The position numbers and the translations under genes were made by a program. A DNA stretch of 64,000 bases from Vibrio galatheae (lineage in GTDB: Bacteria; Pseudomonadota; Gammaproteobacteria; Enterobacterales; Vibrionaceae), in assembly GCF_000967545.1 (NCBI RefSeq), contig NZ_JXXV01000014.1, positions 1 through 64,000 of the forward strand, read 5' to 3'. The notes beneath the pieces were generated by a model. It ran no database searches, was not told where the DNA came from, and saw only the letters and a program-made list of their open reading frames with translations. Positions within the stretch are counted from its first letter, which is position 1. Every line of letters begins with the position of its first letter. This document shows positions 1-8,955 of this stretch, piece by piece.

Positions 1-109
1 CATCGGCATGACAACCTTCGGCGAATCTGCACCAGCTGGTGAGCTGTTCAAGATGTTTGGTTTCACAACTGAAAACGTAGTCAACACAGCGAAAGAGCTT
101 CTAGCTTAA
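1..109 (+). CDS. tkt: Transketolase, C-terminal end (partial)
   Basis: This is the last 35 codons of a gene whose body lies left of the window; the reading frame starts at base 2 and ends at TAA 107-109. The residues [20 protein letters not shown] followed by a short helix ending KELLA match the C-terminus of bacterial transketolase. That enzyme is the thiamine-diphosphate protein moving two-carbon units in the non-oxidative pentose phosphate pathway. Its position upstream of epd, pgk and fbaA is the usual vibrio arrangement. Only the tail is visible, so the catalytic residues cannot be checked. Confidence 0.85.
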   Translation, partial: IGMTTFGESAPAGELFKMFGFTTENVVNTAKELLA

Positions 110-136
110 TTACTTTTTGCTAAGCACATAAAATAG

Positions 137-168
137 AAAACCGAGCCAAAGTGGCTCGGTTTATTTTT
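137..168 (+). terminator. Intrinsic terminator after tkt
   Basis: A perfect stem (AAACCGAGCC paired with GGCTCGGTTT) closes a short loop and is followed by a T-rich stretch. It lies about 30 bp after the transketolase stop, so it separates tkt from epd. Confidence 0.85.
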
Positions 169-284
169 AGAAGTCCTAGTTCCTCGATTCTAGAAATATA
201 CCTTCTCTAGATATTCGGAACTCGCATCTAGGAACTCACTCAGTTACTATCTGTTACACGAAAATATTGTAAGGTGAAGGAAGC

Positions 285-1310
285 ATGCTAAAGGTTGCAA
301 TCAATGGATTTGGTCGTATCGGTCGTAATGTACTGCGAGCAGTATATGAAAGCGGTAAAAGCCAACAGATTAAAGTGGTTGCGGTCAATGAGCTTGCTCA
401 GCCTGATGCAATGGCACACCTACTGCAGTACGATACTAGTCATGGGCGCTTTGGCAAGAAAGTGACCAATGATCAAGAGCATATCTATATTCATCACGAC
501 AGTAGTGAGTTTGACTCCATTCGCATCCTTCATCTAAGTGAGATCGAGCTATTACCTTGGCGCGATTTAGAGGTTGACCTTGTTTTGGATTGTACCGGTG
601 TGTTTGGCTCTCAAGCTGATGGGCAGGAACATATTAAAGCGGGCGCGAAGAAGGTGCTCTTTTCTCATCCTGGCGCCAGCGATCTCGACAACACTATTAT
701 CTATGGCGTTAATCACGATACACTTAAAGCTGAGCATAAAGTCGTTTCCAATGGTTCGTGTACCACTAACTGTATCGTTCCTATCATTAAAGCGCTCGAT
801 GACGCTTTTGAAATCGAATCAGGCACCATTACTACCATCCACTCGTCGATGAACGATCAACAAGTCATTGATGCTTACCATTCTGACTTAAGACGAACTC
901 GTGCAGCGAGCCAATCCATCATTCCTGTTGATACAAAATTGCATAAAGGTATTGAAAGAATTTTTCCGAAATTTTCCAACAAATTTGAGGCTATTTCGGT
1001 TCGCGTACCGACTGTTAATGTAACTGCGATGGATTTAAGTGTCACAATTAATACAAATGTGAAAGTTAATGACGTAAATCAAACCATTGTTAACGCATCT
1101 CAGTGTACATTACAGGGCATTGTTGACTATACTGAAGCGCCGCTCGTTTCTATCGACTTTAATCACGATCCCCATAGCGCGATTGTTGATGGCACACAAA
1201 CACGAGTGAGTAACGGGCATTTGGTGAAAATGCTGGTTTGGTGTGATAACGAATGGGGCTTTGCGAACCGTATGCTGGATACTGCGATCGCAATGCAAGC
1301 TGCTGAATAA
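285..1310 (+). CDS. epd: D-erythrose-4-phosphate dehydrogenase
   Basis: A 341-residue member of the GAPDH family. It has an N-terminal Rossmann motif ([10 protein letters not shown], residues 6-15) and the catalytic SCTTNC motif with Cys159. Epd oxidises erythrose 4-phosphate to 4-phosphoerythronate with NAD, the first step of the DXP-independent pyridoxal-phosphate pathway. Epd rather than glycolytic GapA is favoured by the remembered Epd-type sequence and by the neighbours: epd-pgk-fbaA is the classical order. The start follows a purine-rich AAGGTGAAGGAAGC stretch at a good distance. A GAPDH-like secondary activity is possible. pdxA, a later enzyme of the same pathway, lies at 47.4-48.3 kb in this window. 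Confidence 0.93.
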   Translation: MLKVAINGFGRIGRNVLRAVYESGKSQQIKVVAVNELAQPDAMAHLLQYDTSHGRFGKKVTNDQEHIYIHHDSSEFDSIRILHLSEIELLPWRDLEVDLVLDCTGVFGSQADGQEHIKAGAKKVLFSHPGASDLDNTIIYGVNHDTLKAEHKVVSNGSCTTNCIVPIIKALDDAFEIESGTITTIHSSMNDQQVIDAYHSDLRRTRAASQSIIPVDTKLHKGIERIFPKFSNKFEAISVRVPTVNVTAMDLSVTINTNVKVNDVNQTIVNASQCTLQGIVDYTEAPLVSIDFNHDPHSAIVDGTQTRVSNGHLVKMLVWCDNEWGFANRMLDTAIAMQAAE

Positions 1311-1463
1311 GCCGTAAAGCAGCAGTGGAGAAAGATTTATTTTTAGCCTTGAAATAAATTAATTAGTTCTCCATATTAAGACCAGTTTGAAGAATTATTG
1401 AGCTTAGCAAGGGTTGCTGGGCGACTGAAAACTTTACTTATTGAATATTTGAGAGGACACATC

Positions 1464-2624
1464 ATGTCTGTAATCAAGATGACTGACCTGGATCTAGCAG
1501 GTAAACGTGTATTTATCCGTGCGGACCTAAACGTACCAGTAAAAGAAGGCAAAGTGACTTCTGATGCACGTATCCTAGCTTCTTTACCAACCATTAAGCA
1601 CTGTCTAGAAGCTGGCGCTAAAGTTATGGTTACTTCTCACCTAGGTCGTCCAACTGAAGGTGAATACGCAGAAGAGTTCTCTCTACAACCTGTTGTTAAC
1701 TACTTAAACGACGCTCTAGATTGCGAAGTTAAGCTAGCAAAAGACTACCTAGATGGCCTAGAGCTAAACACTGGTGAACTTGTTGTTCTTGAAAACGTTC
1801 GTTTCAACAAAGGCGAAAAGAAGAACGAAGAAGAGCTATCTAAGAAATATGCTGCACTATGTGACATCTTCGTTATGGATGCGTTCGGTACAGCTCACCG
1901 TGCACAAGCGTCAACTCACGGTGTTGGCATGAACGCTCCTGTAGCATGTGCTGGTCCTCTTCTAGCCGCTGAACTAGAAGCACTAGGCAAAGCAATGGAC
2001 AACCCAGAACGTCCACTAGTTGCTATCGTTGGTGGTTCTAAAGTTTCTACTAAACTAACAGTTCTAGAGTCTCTATCTAAAGTTGCTGACCAACTTGTTG
2101 TTGGTGGTGGTATCGCAAACACATTCATCGCGGCAGCTGGCCACAACGTAGGTAAGTCTTTATACGAAGCTGACCTAGTTGAAACTGCACAGAAGCTAAT
2201 GAAAGAGTGCTCTATTCCAGTAGCCACTGATGTTGCATGTGCAAAAGCATTTGATGAGAACGCAGAAGCTGAAATCAAGAACGTTGCTGACGTAGCTGAC
2301 GACGACATGATCTTCGACCTAGGTCCAGATTCAACTGCTGTTCTAGCTGAAATCATCGCTAACGCTAAGACAATCCTATGGAATGGCCCTGTAGGTGTAT
2401 TCGAGTTCAAGAACTTCGAAGCAGGTACTAAAGGTATCTCTGAAGCAATCGCTCAGTCTGCAGGCTTCTCTGTAGCGGGTGGTGGTGACACACTAGCTGC
2501 TATCGATAAATTCGGTATCAAAGCTGACGTTTCTTACATCTCTACTGGCGGCGGTGCGTTCCTTGAATTCGTTGAAGGTAAAGTACTACCAGCAGTGGCG
2601 ATGCTTGAAGAGCGCGCTAAGTAA
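1464..2624 (+). CDS. pgk: Phosphoglycerate kinase
   Basis: A 386-residue enzyme that transfers phosphate between 1,3-bisphosphoglycerate and ADP in glycolysis. The family signature RADLNVPV lies near residues 19-26, the [13 protein letters not shown] segment is central, and the nucleotide-binding [13 protein letters not shown] lies near the C-terminus. The frame is open further upstream (from 1398), but the ATG at 1464 has a GAGAGGA ribosome site about 8 bases before it and gives the normal family length. Codon use is strongly biased (CTA, GTA, GGT, AAC), as expected of a very highly expressed gene. An intrinsic terminator follows. Confidence 0.97.
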   Translation: MSVIKMTDLDLAGKRVFIRADLNVPVKEGKVTSDARILASLPTIKHCLEAGAKVMVTSHLGRPTEGEYAEEFSLQPVVNYLNDALDCEVKLAKDYLDGLELNTGELVVLENVRFNKGEKKNEEELSKKYAALCDIFVMDAFGTAHRAQASTHGVGMNAPVACAGPLLAAELEALGKAMDNPERPLVAIVGGSKVSTKLTVLESLSKVADQLVVGGGIANTFIAAAGHNVGKSLYEADLVETAQKLMKECSIPVATDVACAKAFDENAEAEIKNVADVADDDMIFDLGPDSTAVLAEIIANAKTILWNGPVGVFEFKNFEAGTKGISEAIAQSAGFSVAGGGDTLAAIDKFGIKADVSYISTGGGAFLEFVEGKVLPAVAMLEERAK

Positions 2625-2630
2625 TTAAGT

Positions 2631-2663
2631 GAAAGCGGGGGAGTGATTCTCCCGCTTTCTTGT
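2631..2663 (+). terminator. Intrinsic terminator after pgk
   Basis: The stem GAAAGCGGGGGAG pairs with CTCCCGCTTTC and is followed by TTGTTTG. It starts just six bases after the pgk stop codon, so fbaA probably has its own promoter. Confidence 0.75.
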
Positions 2664-2687
2664 TTGCTGCACATCACATTTTTTTGC

Positions 2688-2719
2688 TAGAATAGCGCAC
2701 GTTGTGAGCAAACGTTTGC
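2688..2719 (+). promoter_or_regulatory. fbaA promoter region with LacI/PurR-type palindrome
   Basis: A plausible -10 hexamer TAGAAT lies at 2688-2693. The perfect 12-bp palindrome GCAAACGTTTGC lies at 2708-2719, just downstream of where transcription would start. This is the core of a LacI-family operator and is closest to PurR boxes. Repression by a LacI/GalR-family protein is inferred from that position; the regulator itself cannot be named from sequence. Confidence 0.5.
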
Positions 2720-2777
2720 ATGAATTTAAACTTAACAAGTTTTATTTTTAAAACGACAGATAAATAGGATTACATCC

Positions 2778-3854
2778 ATGTCTAAGATCTTCGATTTCGT
2801 AAAACCAGGTGTTATCTCTGGCGATGACGTACAGAAAGTTTTTGAAGTTGCAAAGGAAAACAACTTCGCTCTACCAGCAGTAAACGTAGTTGGTACTGAC
2901 TCTGTAAACGCAGTACTGGAAGCAGCAGCTAAAGTTAAAGCTCCAGTTGTAGTTCAGTTCTCTAACGGCGGCGCAGCTTTCTTCGCTGGTAAAGGCGTTA
3001 AACTTGAAGGTCAAGGTGCACAAATCCTTGGTGCTGTAGCGGGTGCTAAATACGTTCACGCGGTAGCAGAAGCTTACGGTGTGCCAGTAATCCTACACAC
3101 AGACCACGCTGCTAAGAAACTTCTACCTTGGATCGACGGTCTACTAGATGCTGGCGAAGAGTTCTTTGCTCAAACTGGTAAGCCTCTCTTTTCTTCTCAC
3201 ATGCTAGACCTTTCTGAAGAAACACTAGAAGAAAACATCGAAACATGTGCTAAGTACCTAGAGCGCATGGCTAAAATGAACATGACAATCGAGATCGAAC
3301 TTGGTTGTACTGGTGGTGAAGAAGATGGCGTTGATAACTCTGATATGGATGCATCTGAGCTTTACACTTCTCCAGAAGATGTTGCATACGCTTACGAGAA
3401 ACTAAGCGCAGTTTCACACCGTTTCACTATCGCTGCTTCTTTCGGTAACGTACACGGTGTTTACAAGCCAGGTAACGTTGTTCTTACTCCAACTATCCTA
3501 CGTGATTCTCAAGCATACTGTGCAGAGAAGTTCGGTATTGCACCTAACGCTCTAAACTTCGTATTCCACGGTGGTAGTGGTTCTACAGAAGCTGAAATCC
3601 AAGAGTCTATCGGCTACGGTGTTATCAAAATGAACATCGATACTGATACACAGTGGGCAACTTGGGATGGTATCCGTCAGTACGAAGCGGAAAACCACGA
3701 TTACCTACAAGGTCAAATTGGTAACCCAACGGGTGAAGATGCGCCAAACAAGAAGTACTACGATCCACGCGTATGGCTACGTGCAGGTCAAGCTTCAATG
3801 GTTGCTCGCTTAGAAAAAGCCTTCGCTGACCTTAACGCGGTAGACGTACTATAA
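2778..3854 (+). CDS. fbaA: Fructose-bisphosphate aldolase, class II
   Basis: A 358-residue zinc-dependent aldolase that cleaves fructose 1,6-bisphosphate to dihydroxyacetone phosphate and glyceraldehyde 3-phosphate. The HTDHAAKK motif gives Asp109 and the zinc ligand His110 at the numbering known for the E. coli enzyme. The conserved NFVFHGGSGS and NIDTDTQWATW blocks follow in the C-terminal half. Strong codon bias like that of pgk suggests high expression. The gene has its own putative promoter and an intrinsic terminator. Confidence 0.97.
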   Translation: MSKIFDFVKPGVISGDDVQKVFEVAKENNFALPAVNVVGTDSVNAVLEAAAKVKAPVVVQFSNGGAAFFAGKGVKLEGQGAQILGAVAGAKYVHAVAEAYGVPVILHTDHAAKKLLPWIDGLLDAGEEFFAQTGKPLFSSHMLDLSEETLEENIETCAKYLERMAKMNMTIEIELGCTGGEEDGVDNSDMDASELYTSPEDVAYAYEKLSAVSHRFTIAASFGNVHGVYKPGNVVLTPTILRDSQAYCAEKFGIAPNALNFVFHGGSGSTEAEIQESIGYGVIKMNIDTDTQWATWDGIRQYEAENHDYLQGQIGNPTGEDAPNKKYYDPRVWLRAGQASMVARLEKAFADLNAVDVL

Positions 3855-3876
3855 TTCGTCTTTACTGAGTTTATAG

Positions 3877-3905
3877 AAAACCCGCTCGTTGAGCGGGTTT
3901 TTTTA
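3877..3905 (+). terminator. Intrinsic terminator after fbaA
   Basis: AAACCCGCTC pairs with GAGCGGGTTT across a three-base loop and is followed by more T residues. It ends the glycolytic gene run. The roughly 250 bp between it and mscS hold no other recognisable gene. Confidence 0.9.
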
Positions 3906-4156
3906 TATCTGCTAATCAGAGGCTCGATTGATATTTACGGCTGTGCTCGTTTGGTACTGCTACACTAACTAGAAATCAGCAACTCCGCGAAACTTTTTCA
4001 TGCTGTTCGCAAAAACAGCGCTTTAAGCGCAGTCAAAAATGGTATATCGTGCCAAAAAGCTGACATTGTTTCAGTGAATAGATTAATACTAGGACCTAAT
4101 GGCAGTAGTGCGCAGTTGGGTTCATGCAGTCTTTAATTAGGATAGAGGATACATAT

Positions 4157-5023
4157 ATGTCAGGTGAGTCAGTAGGGATTGAAACCCCTTTGGTGGATGG
4201 CTTAAGCCACGCAGAAACATGGTTAACGAATAATTCAGATTTGTTAATTCAGTACGGTGTCAATATTTTCTCGGCACTGGTCATTCTGTTTATTGGTAAC
4301 ATTATCGTTAAAATGATTGCCAACAGCGTAGCAAAAGTGCTCGACAAAAAGAGCATGGACAAAGCCGTGGTTGAGTTTATACATGGCCTAGTGCGTTACG
4401 TGTTGTTTGTTATCGTTCTGATTGCGGCACTTGGTCGAATGGGCGTTGAAACGGCCTCTGTTGTTGCGGTTATTGGTGCGGCTGGCCTAGCCATTGGTCT
4501 TGCGCTGCAAGGTTCTCTATCAAACTTTGCCGCAGGTGTTCTGATTGTTGGTTTCCGTCCATTTAAATCAGGTGACTACGTAGAAGTGGGTGGTGTCGCT
4601 GGTAGTGTTGAAGCAATTCAAATTTTTCAAACCGTGCTAAAAACACCTGACAATAAAATGGTTGTTGTACCTAACGCGGGTGTAATTGGTGGTCCAATTA
4701 CAAACTACTCTCGTCATGAAACTCGCCGTGTTGATCTTGTTATTGGTGTTTCTTATAAAGCGGATCTTAAACAAACTAAGCAAGTCATTCGCGATGTGCT
4801 AGAAAAAGATCCTCGTATCCTTAAAGATCCAGACATGACGGTTGGCGTATTGGCATTAGCTGATTCGTCAGTAAACTTTGTTGTGCGCCCTTGGGTAAAA
4901 ACAGCTGACTACTGGGGTGTTTACTTCGATTCGATGCAATGCATTAAAGAAGCGCTTGATGAAGCGGGTATCGAAATCCCATTCCCACAAATGGATGTTC
5001 ACTTGAACAAAGTGGAAGATTAA
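4157..5023 (+). CDS. mscS: Small-conductance mechanosensitive channel
   Basis: A 288-residue inner-membrane channel that opens under membrane tension to release solutes during hypo-osmotic shock. Three hydrophobic segments lie in the first 130 residues. The third is the glycine/alanine-rich pore helix (GAAGLAIGLALQGSLSNFAA, about residues 107-126). The soluble beta and alpha/beta domain follows (FRPFKSGDYVEVGG, VVPNAGVIGGPITNYS). The ATG at 4157 is preferred over an upstream in-frame ATG at 4124, because GAGG sits about 9 bases before it and the length fits the family. Confidence 0.93.
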   Translation: MSGESVGIETPLVDGLSHAETWLTNNSDLLIQYGVNIFSALVILFIGNIIVKMIANSVAKVLDKKSMDKAVVEFIHGLVRYVLFVIVLIAALGRMGVETASVVAVIGAAGLAIGLALQGSLSNFAAGVLIVGFRPFKSGDYVEVGGVAGSVEAIQIFQTVLKTPDNKMVVVPNAGVIGGPITNYSRHETRRVDLVIGVSYKADLKQTKQVIRDVLEKDPRILKDPDMTVGVLALADSSVNFVVRPWVKTADYWGVYFDSMQCIKEALDEAGIEIPFPQMDVHLNKVED

Positions 5024-5036
5024 TCCACTCAGATAG

Positions 5037-5064
5037 AAAAGCGAGGCTAACAGCCTCGCTTTTT
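5037..5064. terminator. Bidirectional terminator between mscS and the YbaK-like gene
   Basis: AAAAGCGAGGCT pairs with AGCCTCGCTTTT around a three-base loop, with T tracts readable on both strands. It lies between two convergent genes and slightly overlaps the stop codon of the minus-strand gene, so it probably serves both. Confidence 0.85.
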
Positions 5065-5545
5065 ACATTTCCAACACCTGATTGTCCAATTGATTTAAAA
5101 CGGCGGGTAATTGAGCTGCGGGGATGGCGAACGTGACGTCCGGCTTGCCCGGTGTATAGAGTATTTCACTGTGCTGATAGAGCTGAGTATCAATAATAAT
5201 ATCGATTTCAGTTGGTAAGCCAAATGGGCAGACCGCCCCTGGGACACAGCCGATTTTCTCGGTCATCTCTTCATTGCTAACAATTGAGGGTCTTTTTCCT
5301 GTTCGCGCTTTCACCCCTTTGCTGTCTAAACGACTATCTTTGTCGGTAAGCAAAAGTGCATAGCCTGCGCCTTTCAACTTTAGGAATAGGCTCTTGCTAT
5401 GGGTGCCGGACCAGCCCAGCTCCTTCGCAATCCTTTCATCAGTCTCAAAATCTAATATAGGTTCGTGCTGCCACTCTTGGTAATCGATGTTTAGCTGCTC
5501 AAGCAACCGTTTATTAAACTGATAAATTTCTTCTAGCTTATTCAT
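5063..5545 (-). CDS. YbaK/ProX-type aminoacyl-tRNA editing protein
   Basis: A 160-residue single-domain protein of the YbaK/EbsC/ProXp family, free-standing hydrolases that remove mischarged amino acids from tRNA (classically Ala or Cys from tRNA-Pro). Support comes from HSKSLFLKLKGAGYALLL, with its conserved lysine, and the glycine loop GCVPGAVCPFG near residues 98-108. The exact substrate (ProXp-ala or a relative) cannot be fixed by reading. It lies eight bases downstream of argO on the same strand and may be co-transcribed with it. Confidence 0.8.
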   Translation of the reverse strand: MNKLEEIYQFNKRLLEQLNIDYQEWQHEPILDFETDERIAKELGWSGTHSKSLFLKLKGAGYALLLTDKDSRLDSKGVKARTGKRPSIVSNEEMTEKIGCVPGAVCPFGLPTEIDIIIDTQLYQHSEILYTPGKPDVTFAIPAAQLPAVLNQLDNQVLEM

Positions 5546-5552
5546 GTTTTCC

Positions 5553-6179
5553 CTAAACCACTTGATTGTATAACTCTTTCGCCAACATTAAGGCAATCAC
5601 AAACATCATCAAAGCGACAAGAATATCAATGCCTTGCTTCACTTTGGGTTGTGATAATGTTGGGCCTAGTTTTGCGGCGCCTATCGAGAGTGAGAAGAAC
5701 CATACCAAGGATGCCATCATGGTGCCGATGGCAAAAGCGATTCGGTCTTGGCCACTGAATTGGCCGCCAATCGATCCTAAAATAACCACGGTATCTAAAT
5801 AGAGATGCGGGTTTAGGACGGTAACGGCTAAAGCACCGAGAATCACGGCTCGTTTCCCTCTTTGCGTTTGTTTGCTCTTTGTCTCGTCTTGTTGTGGTGT
5901 TAGCGCACTTTTTAGCGACAGAGAGCCATAGAAACATAAAAACGCGATACCGCCAATGGTGACCAGCATAAGCAACACTTCATTCTGAGAGAGCAAAGCG
6001 CCGCCACCGAAGATGCCGAGTGAGATAAAAACAATATCCAGCATGCTGCAGATTGTCGCGGTAGTTAAATGATGGTGACGCTTAATGCCTTGATTGAGCA
6101 CGTAAGCGTTTTGTGCACTAATAGGAATGATCATACTCGCCCCCAGCCCAAAGCCTTGTAGCATTAACCAAAGATTCAC
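5553..6179 (-). CDS. argO: Arginine/lysine exporter of the LysE family
   Basis: A 208-residue membrane protein with about six hydrophobic segments. Its N-terminus (GFGLGASMIIPISAQNAYVL) carries the LysE/ArgO signature. ArgO exports L-arginine, and some homologues also export lysine, across the inner membrane. It is divergent from a LysR-type gene strongly resembling argP, the known activator of argO, which supports the assignment beyond a generic LysE label. The shared region at 6180-6296 should hold both promoters and the ArgP site. Confidence 0.88.
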   Translation of the reverse strand: MNLWLMLQGFGLGASMIIPISAQNAYVLNQGIKRHHHLTTATICSMLDIVFISLGIFGGGALLSQNEVLLMLVTIGGIAFLCFYGSLSLKSALTPQQDETKSKQTQRGKRAVILGALAVTVLNPHLYLDTVVILGSIGGQFSGQDRIAFAIGTMMASLVWFFSLSIGAAKLGPTLSQPKVKQGIDILVALMMFVIALMLAKELYNQVV

Positions 6180-6296
6180 CTTATTTCTCCCAAATGGTTA
6201 TTGATGCTTCAAGATAAAGAATCAAAATAAATAAGTATATTTAATGATTTTTATCCTATATAAGTTTGCCTTATATAGTGAGTATAGGGGCGAGTA

Positions 6297-7193
6297 ATGC
6301 GTGGACTAGATTATCGTTGGATCGAAGCGTTGGAAGCTGTGGTTAAGTCAGGCAGTTTTGAACGTGCGGCGCAATCTTTGTATGTTTCTCAATCCGCGGT
6401 CTCGCAGCGAGTGAAACAGTTAGAGAGGTTCCTTGCACAACCAGTATTGATTCGTGAGCAGCCACCCAAGCCAACCCCGATAGGACAAAAGCTACTTGGC
6501 TTTTATCAACGAGTCCAGTTGCTGGAAAGTGAGCTAATTCCGGAGCTTAGTTATTCAGATGAAGAAAAAGTACAGCGTGTTTCTATTGCGACCAATGCCG
6601 ATAGCCTAGCGACTTGGTTACTGCCCGCCCTTGCACCTGTAATGAAAGCACATCGAGTGGAGTTTAACTTTGTAGTGTTTCCCGAAGCTCGGACGCTACA
6701 TAAGCTTAAAAACGGTGAAGTTGTTGGTGCGTTAAGTATGGAGCCCAAACCCATGGTGGGGTGTGAAGCGCCGTATCTTGGCCGTATGGACTATGTCTGT
6801 GTCGCCAGTCCTCAGTTTGCAAAAGCGTATTTCTCTAACGGTGTGAATAGAGCCGCACTACTGCGTGCGCCTGCGGTTTCGTTTGATCAATATGATCTCC
6901 AGCATCGTGAATTTCTGACCGAGCATTTCAATATTGATCCAGATGTGATTGTCCATCATCACGTCGCAAGCTCTGAAGCGTTTGTAAATCTTGCGCTCAT
7001 GGGGTGTGCTTATTGCTTGATCCCTAAGTTGCAGATTGAGCAAGAGCTTGCAGCAGGCCAGTTGGTTGATTTGATGCCGGGCTTTTTCATGAGTTTTCGT
7101 ATCTATTGGCACCATTGGCAACTTGAGACGGGTTTGTTGCAAGAAGTCACTCAAGCGATTACTTCCTATACTGCTGATTTACTGCCTAAATAG
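6297..7193 (+). CDS. argP: LysR-type regulator ArgP (IciA)
   Basis: A 298-residue LysR-family regulator. The N-terminal winged helix-turn-helix is clear ([25 protein letters not shown], then [15 protein letters not shown], about residues 4-45). A periplasmic-binding-protein-like effector domain follows. In E. coli, ArgP binds arginine or lysine and controls argO and related genes. The divergent arrangement with argO supports this identity. The ATG at 6297 follows GGGGCGAG at a normal distance. Confidence 0.9.
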   Translation: MRGLDYRWIEALEAVVKSGSFERAAQSLYVSQSAVSQRVKQLERFLAQPVLIREQPPKPTPIGQKLLGFYQRVQLLESELIPELSYSDEEKVQRVSIATNADSLATWLLPALAPVMKAHRVEFNFVVFPEARTLHKLKNGEVVGALSMEPKPMVGCEAPYLGRMDYVCVASPQFAKAYFSNGVNRAALLRAPAVSFDQYDLQHREFLTEHFNIDPDVIVHHHVASSEAFVNLALMGCAYCLIPKLQIEQELAAGQLVDLMPGFFMSFRIYWHHWQLETGLLQEVTQAITSYTADLLPK

Positions 7194-7309
7194 ATTGAAG
7201 CTTAGATCATAGACTCAGTTAAATCTCTGTCAGAACTGGGTGATGTGTGTTGGTCTCTTGGCACTCTGTGCCTATGATGTATACAGTTAATGGCATTGGA
7301 TAATTTAAT

Positions 7310-8005
7310 ATGAAAGTGATTCCTACCTTAGTTACGGCTTTAACGCTGTCGTTAAGTAGTGTTGGTGTGTTGGCCAATGGTCCCGATTTTCCTCATTTAT
7401 CCACAACAGGTTATGGTGAAGTCGTTGCCACACCGGATATGGCTCAGTTTTCAGTAAAAATTGTTGAGTCAACCATGACTGCCGAACAAGCAAAACTGGC
7501 GGTAGATAAGGTGGTACAAGATTTTCTCGACGCACTGAACCAACAAGGAGTAGAGAAGCAAAATATCTCTAGCTCGAACCTCTACATTACCCCTCAATAC
7601 CACTATCCCAAGAATGGCAAACCAGAACTGGTCGGCTATCGTGCCTCTCGCAGTATTAGTGTCACGGTTGACGATCTCGCCAATTTGAATCAGTACTTAG
7701 ATCTGGCGTTAAACTCTGGTATTAACCAAGTCGATAATATTCAGTTGCAAGTCAAAGATCAGGCCAAGTATCAACAGCAAGCTCGCATGGCGGCGAGCAA
7801 AGACGCCAACAGCAAAGCGGAATCATTGGCACAAGGTTTTGGTAAAGATCTCCAAGGCGTGTGGCGTATTGACTACAAAATGTCGGGCCAGCAGCCTATT
7901 TTAATGCGCTCTATGGCAATGGACGCACGCAGTGAATCAAATGGCTACCAAGACTCAGCGATTATAATTCGTGATAGCGTTGATGTGATTTACAAGCTCG
8001 ACTGA
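7310..8005 (+). CDS. SIMPL (DUF541) domain periplasmic protein
   Basis: A 231-residue protein with a signal peptide (residues 1 to about 22, hydrophobic core LVTALTLSLSSVGVLA). The DUF541/SIMPL pattern follows: ISTTGYGE-like start (LSTTGYGEVVATPDMAQF), a central VGYRASRSISVTV strand, and a helical RMAASKDANSKAESLAQGFG segment. SIMPL proteins are exported; some bacterial members are linked to oxidative or envelope stress, but no biochemical role is established here. It stands alone and is followed by a weak hairpin (GCCTCGC/GCGAGGC at 8031-8056) without a good T tract. Confidence 0.8.
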   Translation: MKVIPTLVTALTLSLSSVGVLANGPDFPHLSTTGYGEVVATPDMAQFSVKIVESTMTAEQAKLAVDKVVQDFLDALNQQGVEKQNISSSNLYITPQYHYPKNGKPELVGYRASRSISVTVDDLANLNQYLDLALNSGINQVDNIQLQVKDQAKYQQQARMAASKDANSKAESLAQGFGKDLQGVWRIDYKMSGQQPILMRSMAMDARSESNGYQDSAIIIRDSVDVIYKLD

Positions 8006-8109
8006 GTTTAAAAGCAAGAGGGATAACCATGCCTCGCGAATGCACTTTTGCGAGGCGTTGATATATTCAGATGGATGGACACTTGAAGTGAGAGAGTAAG
8101 AACGAGGAT

Positions 8110-8778
8110 TTAAGCCGCCGCCGCTTGCTGCTCAATAACTGCATGAGTTTGCTGCCGATTGAGATCTAAATGCTCATCAAGTTTCTTTATTGCCTGTTTG
8201 GTGTCTTTGGCCAAAACAAGTTTCATAATGATCTCATAATCATCAAGAGTCGAGCTCATCTGTGTTAGGCCATTCGTCAGAGCATAGCATCGATAGCGTT
8301 TGATCTGAGTAAGCAGCGTGTTGAAGAAGTCCAACATATTAGGTGATTGAGAGCCTTCCATCAGGGCAATGAGAAATTGATGCTGGCGCTCTTCCCACTC
8401 GCGTGAGTCAACACCCTCTTTAGCATGATGCAGTCGCGATAACTTATGGTAACAAGTCAGTATCGCCAATTCCCAGCTTTCATCTTCACTTTCAATCGCT
8501 TGTTTGAGTAATACTGCGGAGACAAAACGCAAGCTTTGGTAAAGGTCATTGAGCTCATCAAGGGAGATAGAGGCAACACTGCACCCTTTTTGTGGTTGCA
8601 AGTTAACGTGCTTGCTCCAAGACAGTTGCACCAGTGCTTCTCGAATAGGTGATGCACCGACATTGTATCTCTGTTTGAGGTCAGCCACGACAAGCTTTTC
8701 ATCCGGTTGAAGTAGGCCATTCAAGATATCTTGAACAATCATTTCAGAGACTTTATCTGTTAATGTCGGGCTAGGCAC
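8110..8778 (-). CDS. GntR-family regulator with FCD domain
   Basis: A 222-residue transcription factor. Residues about 5-70 form a GntR winged helix (LQPDEKLVVADLKQRYNVGASPIREALVQL). The rest is an all-helical FCD-type ligand domain, although the metal-binding histidines typical of FadR/FCD proteins are not all obvious. Members usually sense small carboxylates or sugar acids. It lies alone, convergent with the SIMPL gene and upstream of the pyk terminator on the same strand. Its target is unknown. Confidence 0.8.
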   Translation of the reverse strand: MPSPTLTDKVSEMIVQDILNGLLQPDEKLVVADLKQRYNVGASPIREALVQLSWSKHVNLQPQKGCSVASISLDELNDLYQSLRFVSAVLLKQAIESEDESWELAILTCYHKLSRLHHAKEGVDSREWEERQHQFLIALMEGSQSPNMLDFFNTLLTQIKRYRCYALTNGLTQMSSTLDDYEIIMKLVLAKDTKQAIKKLDEHLDLNRQQTHAVIEQQAAAA

Positions 8779-8902
8779 ACTGAATTCCTTATCAATTGAC
8801 GCTGCATTTTATGACCACAAAAATCCACTTAAACAGTATGTGGTACTGAGATTCTCAATGATGATACAACCTACCAATTAGCCCGGCAAGGCAAAAATAA
8901 TC

Positions 8903-8930
8903 AAAAAAAAGAGGACCTAAGTCCTCTTTA
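8903..8930 (-). terminator. Intrinsic terminator after pyk
   Basis: On the minus strand AAAGAGGAC pairs with GTCCTCTTT across a four-base loop and is followed by a run of eight T residues. It lies 26 bp past the pyk stop codon. Confidence 0.9.
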
Positions 8931-8955
8931 ATAGAATGCAATTGTAAGCGCGTAA

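Noticed and set aside
1398..1463. Extended N-terminus for Pgk
   Set aside because: The 22 extra codons are not part of the family and the ribosome site is at 1451, just before ATG 1464.
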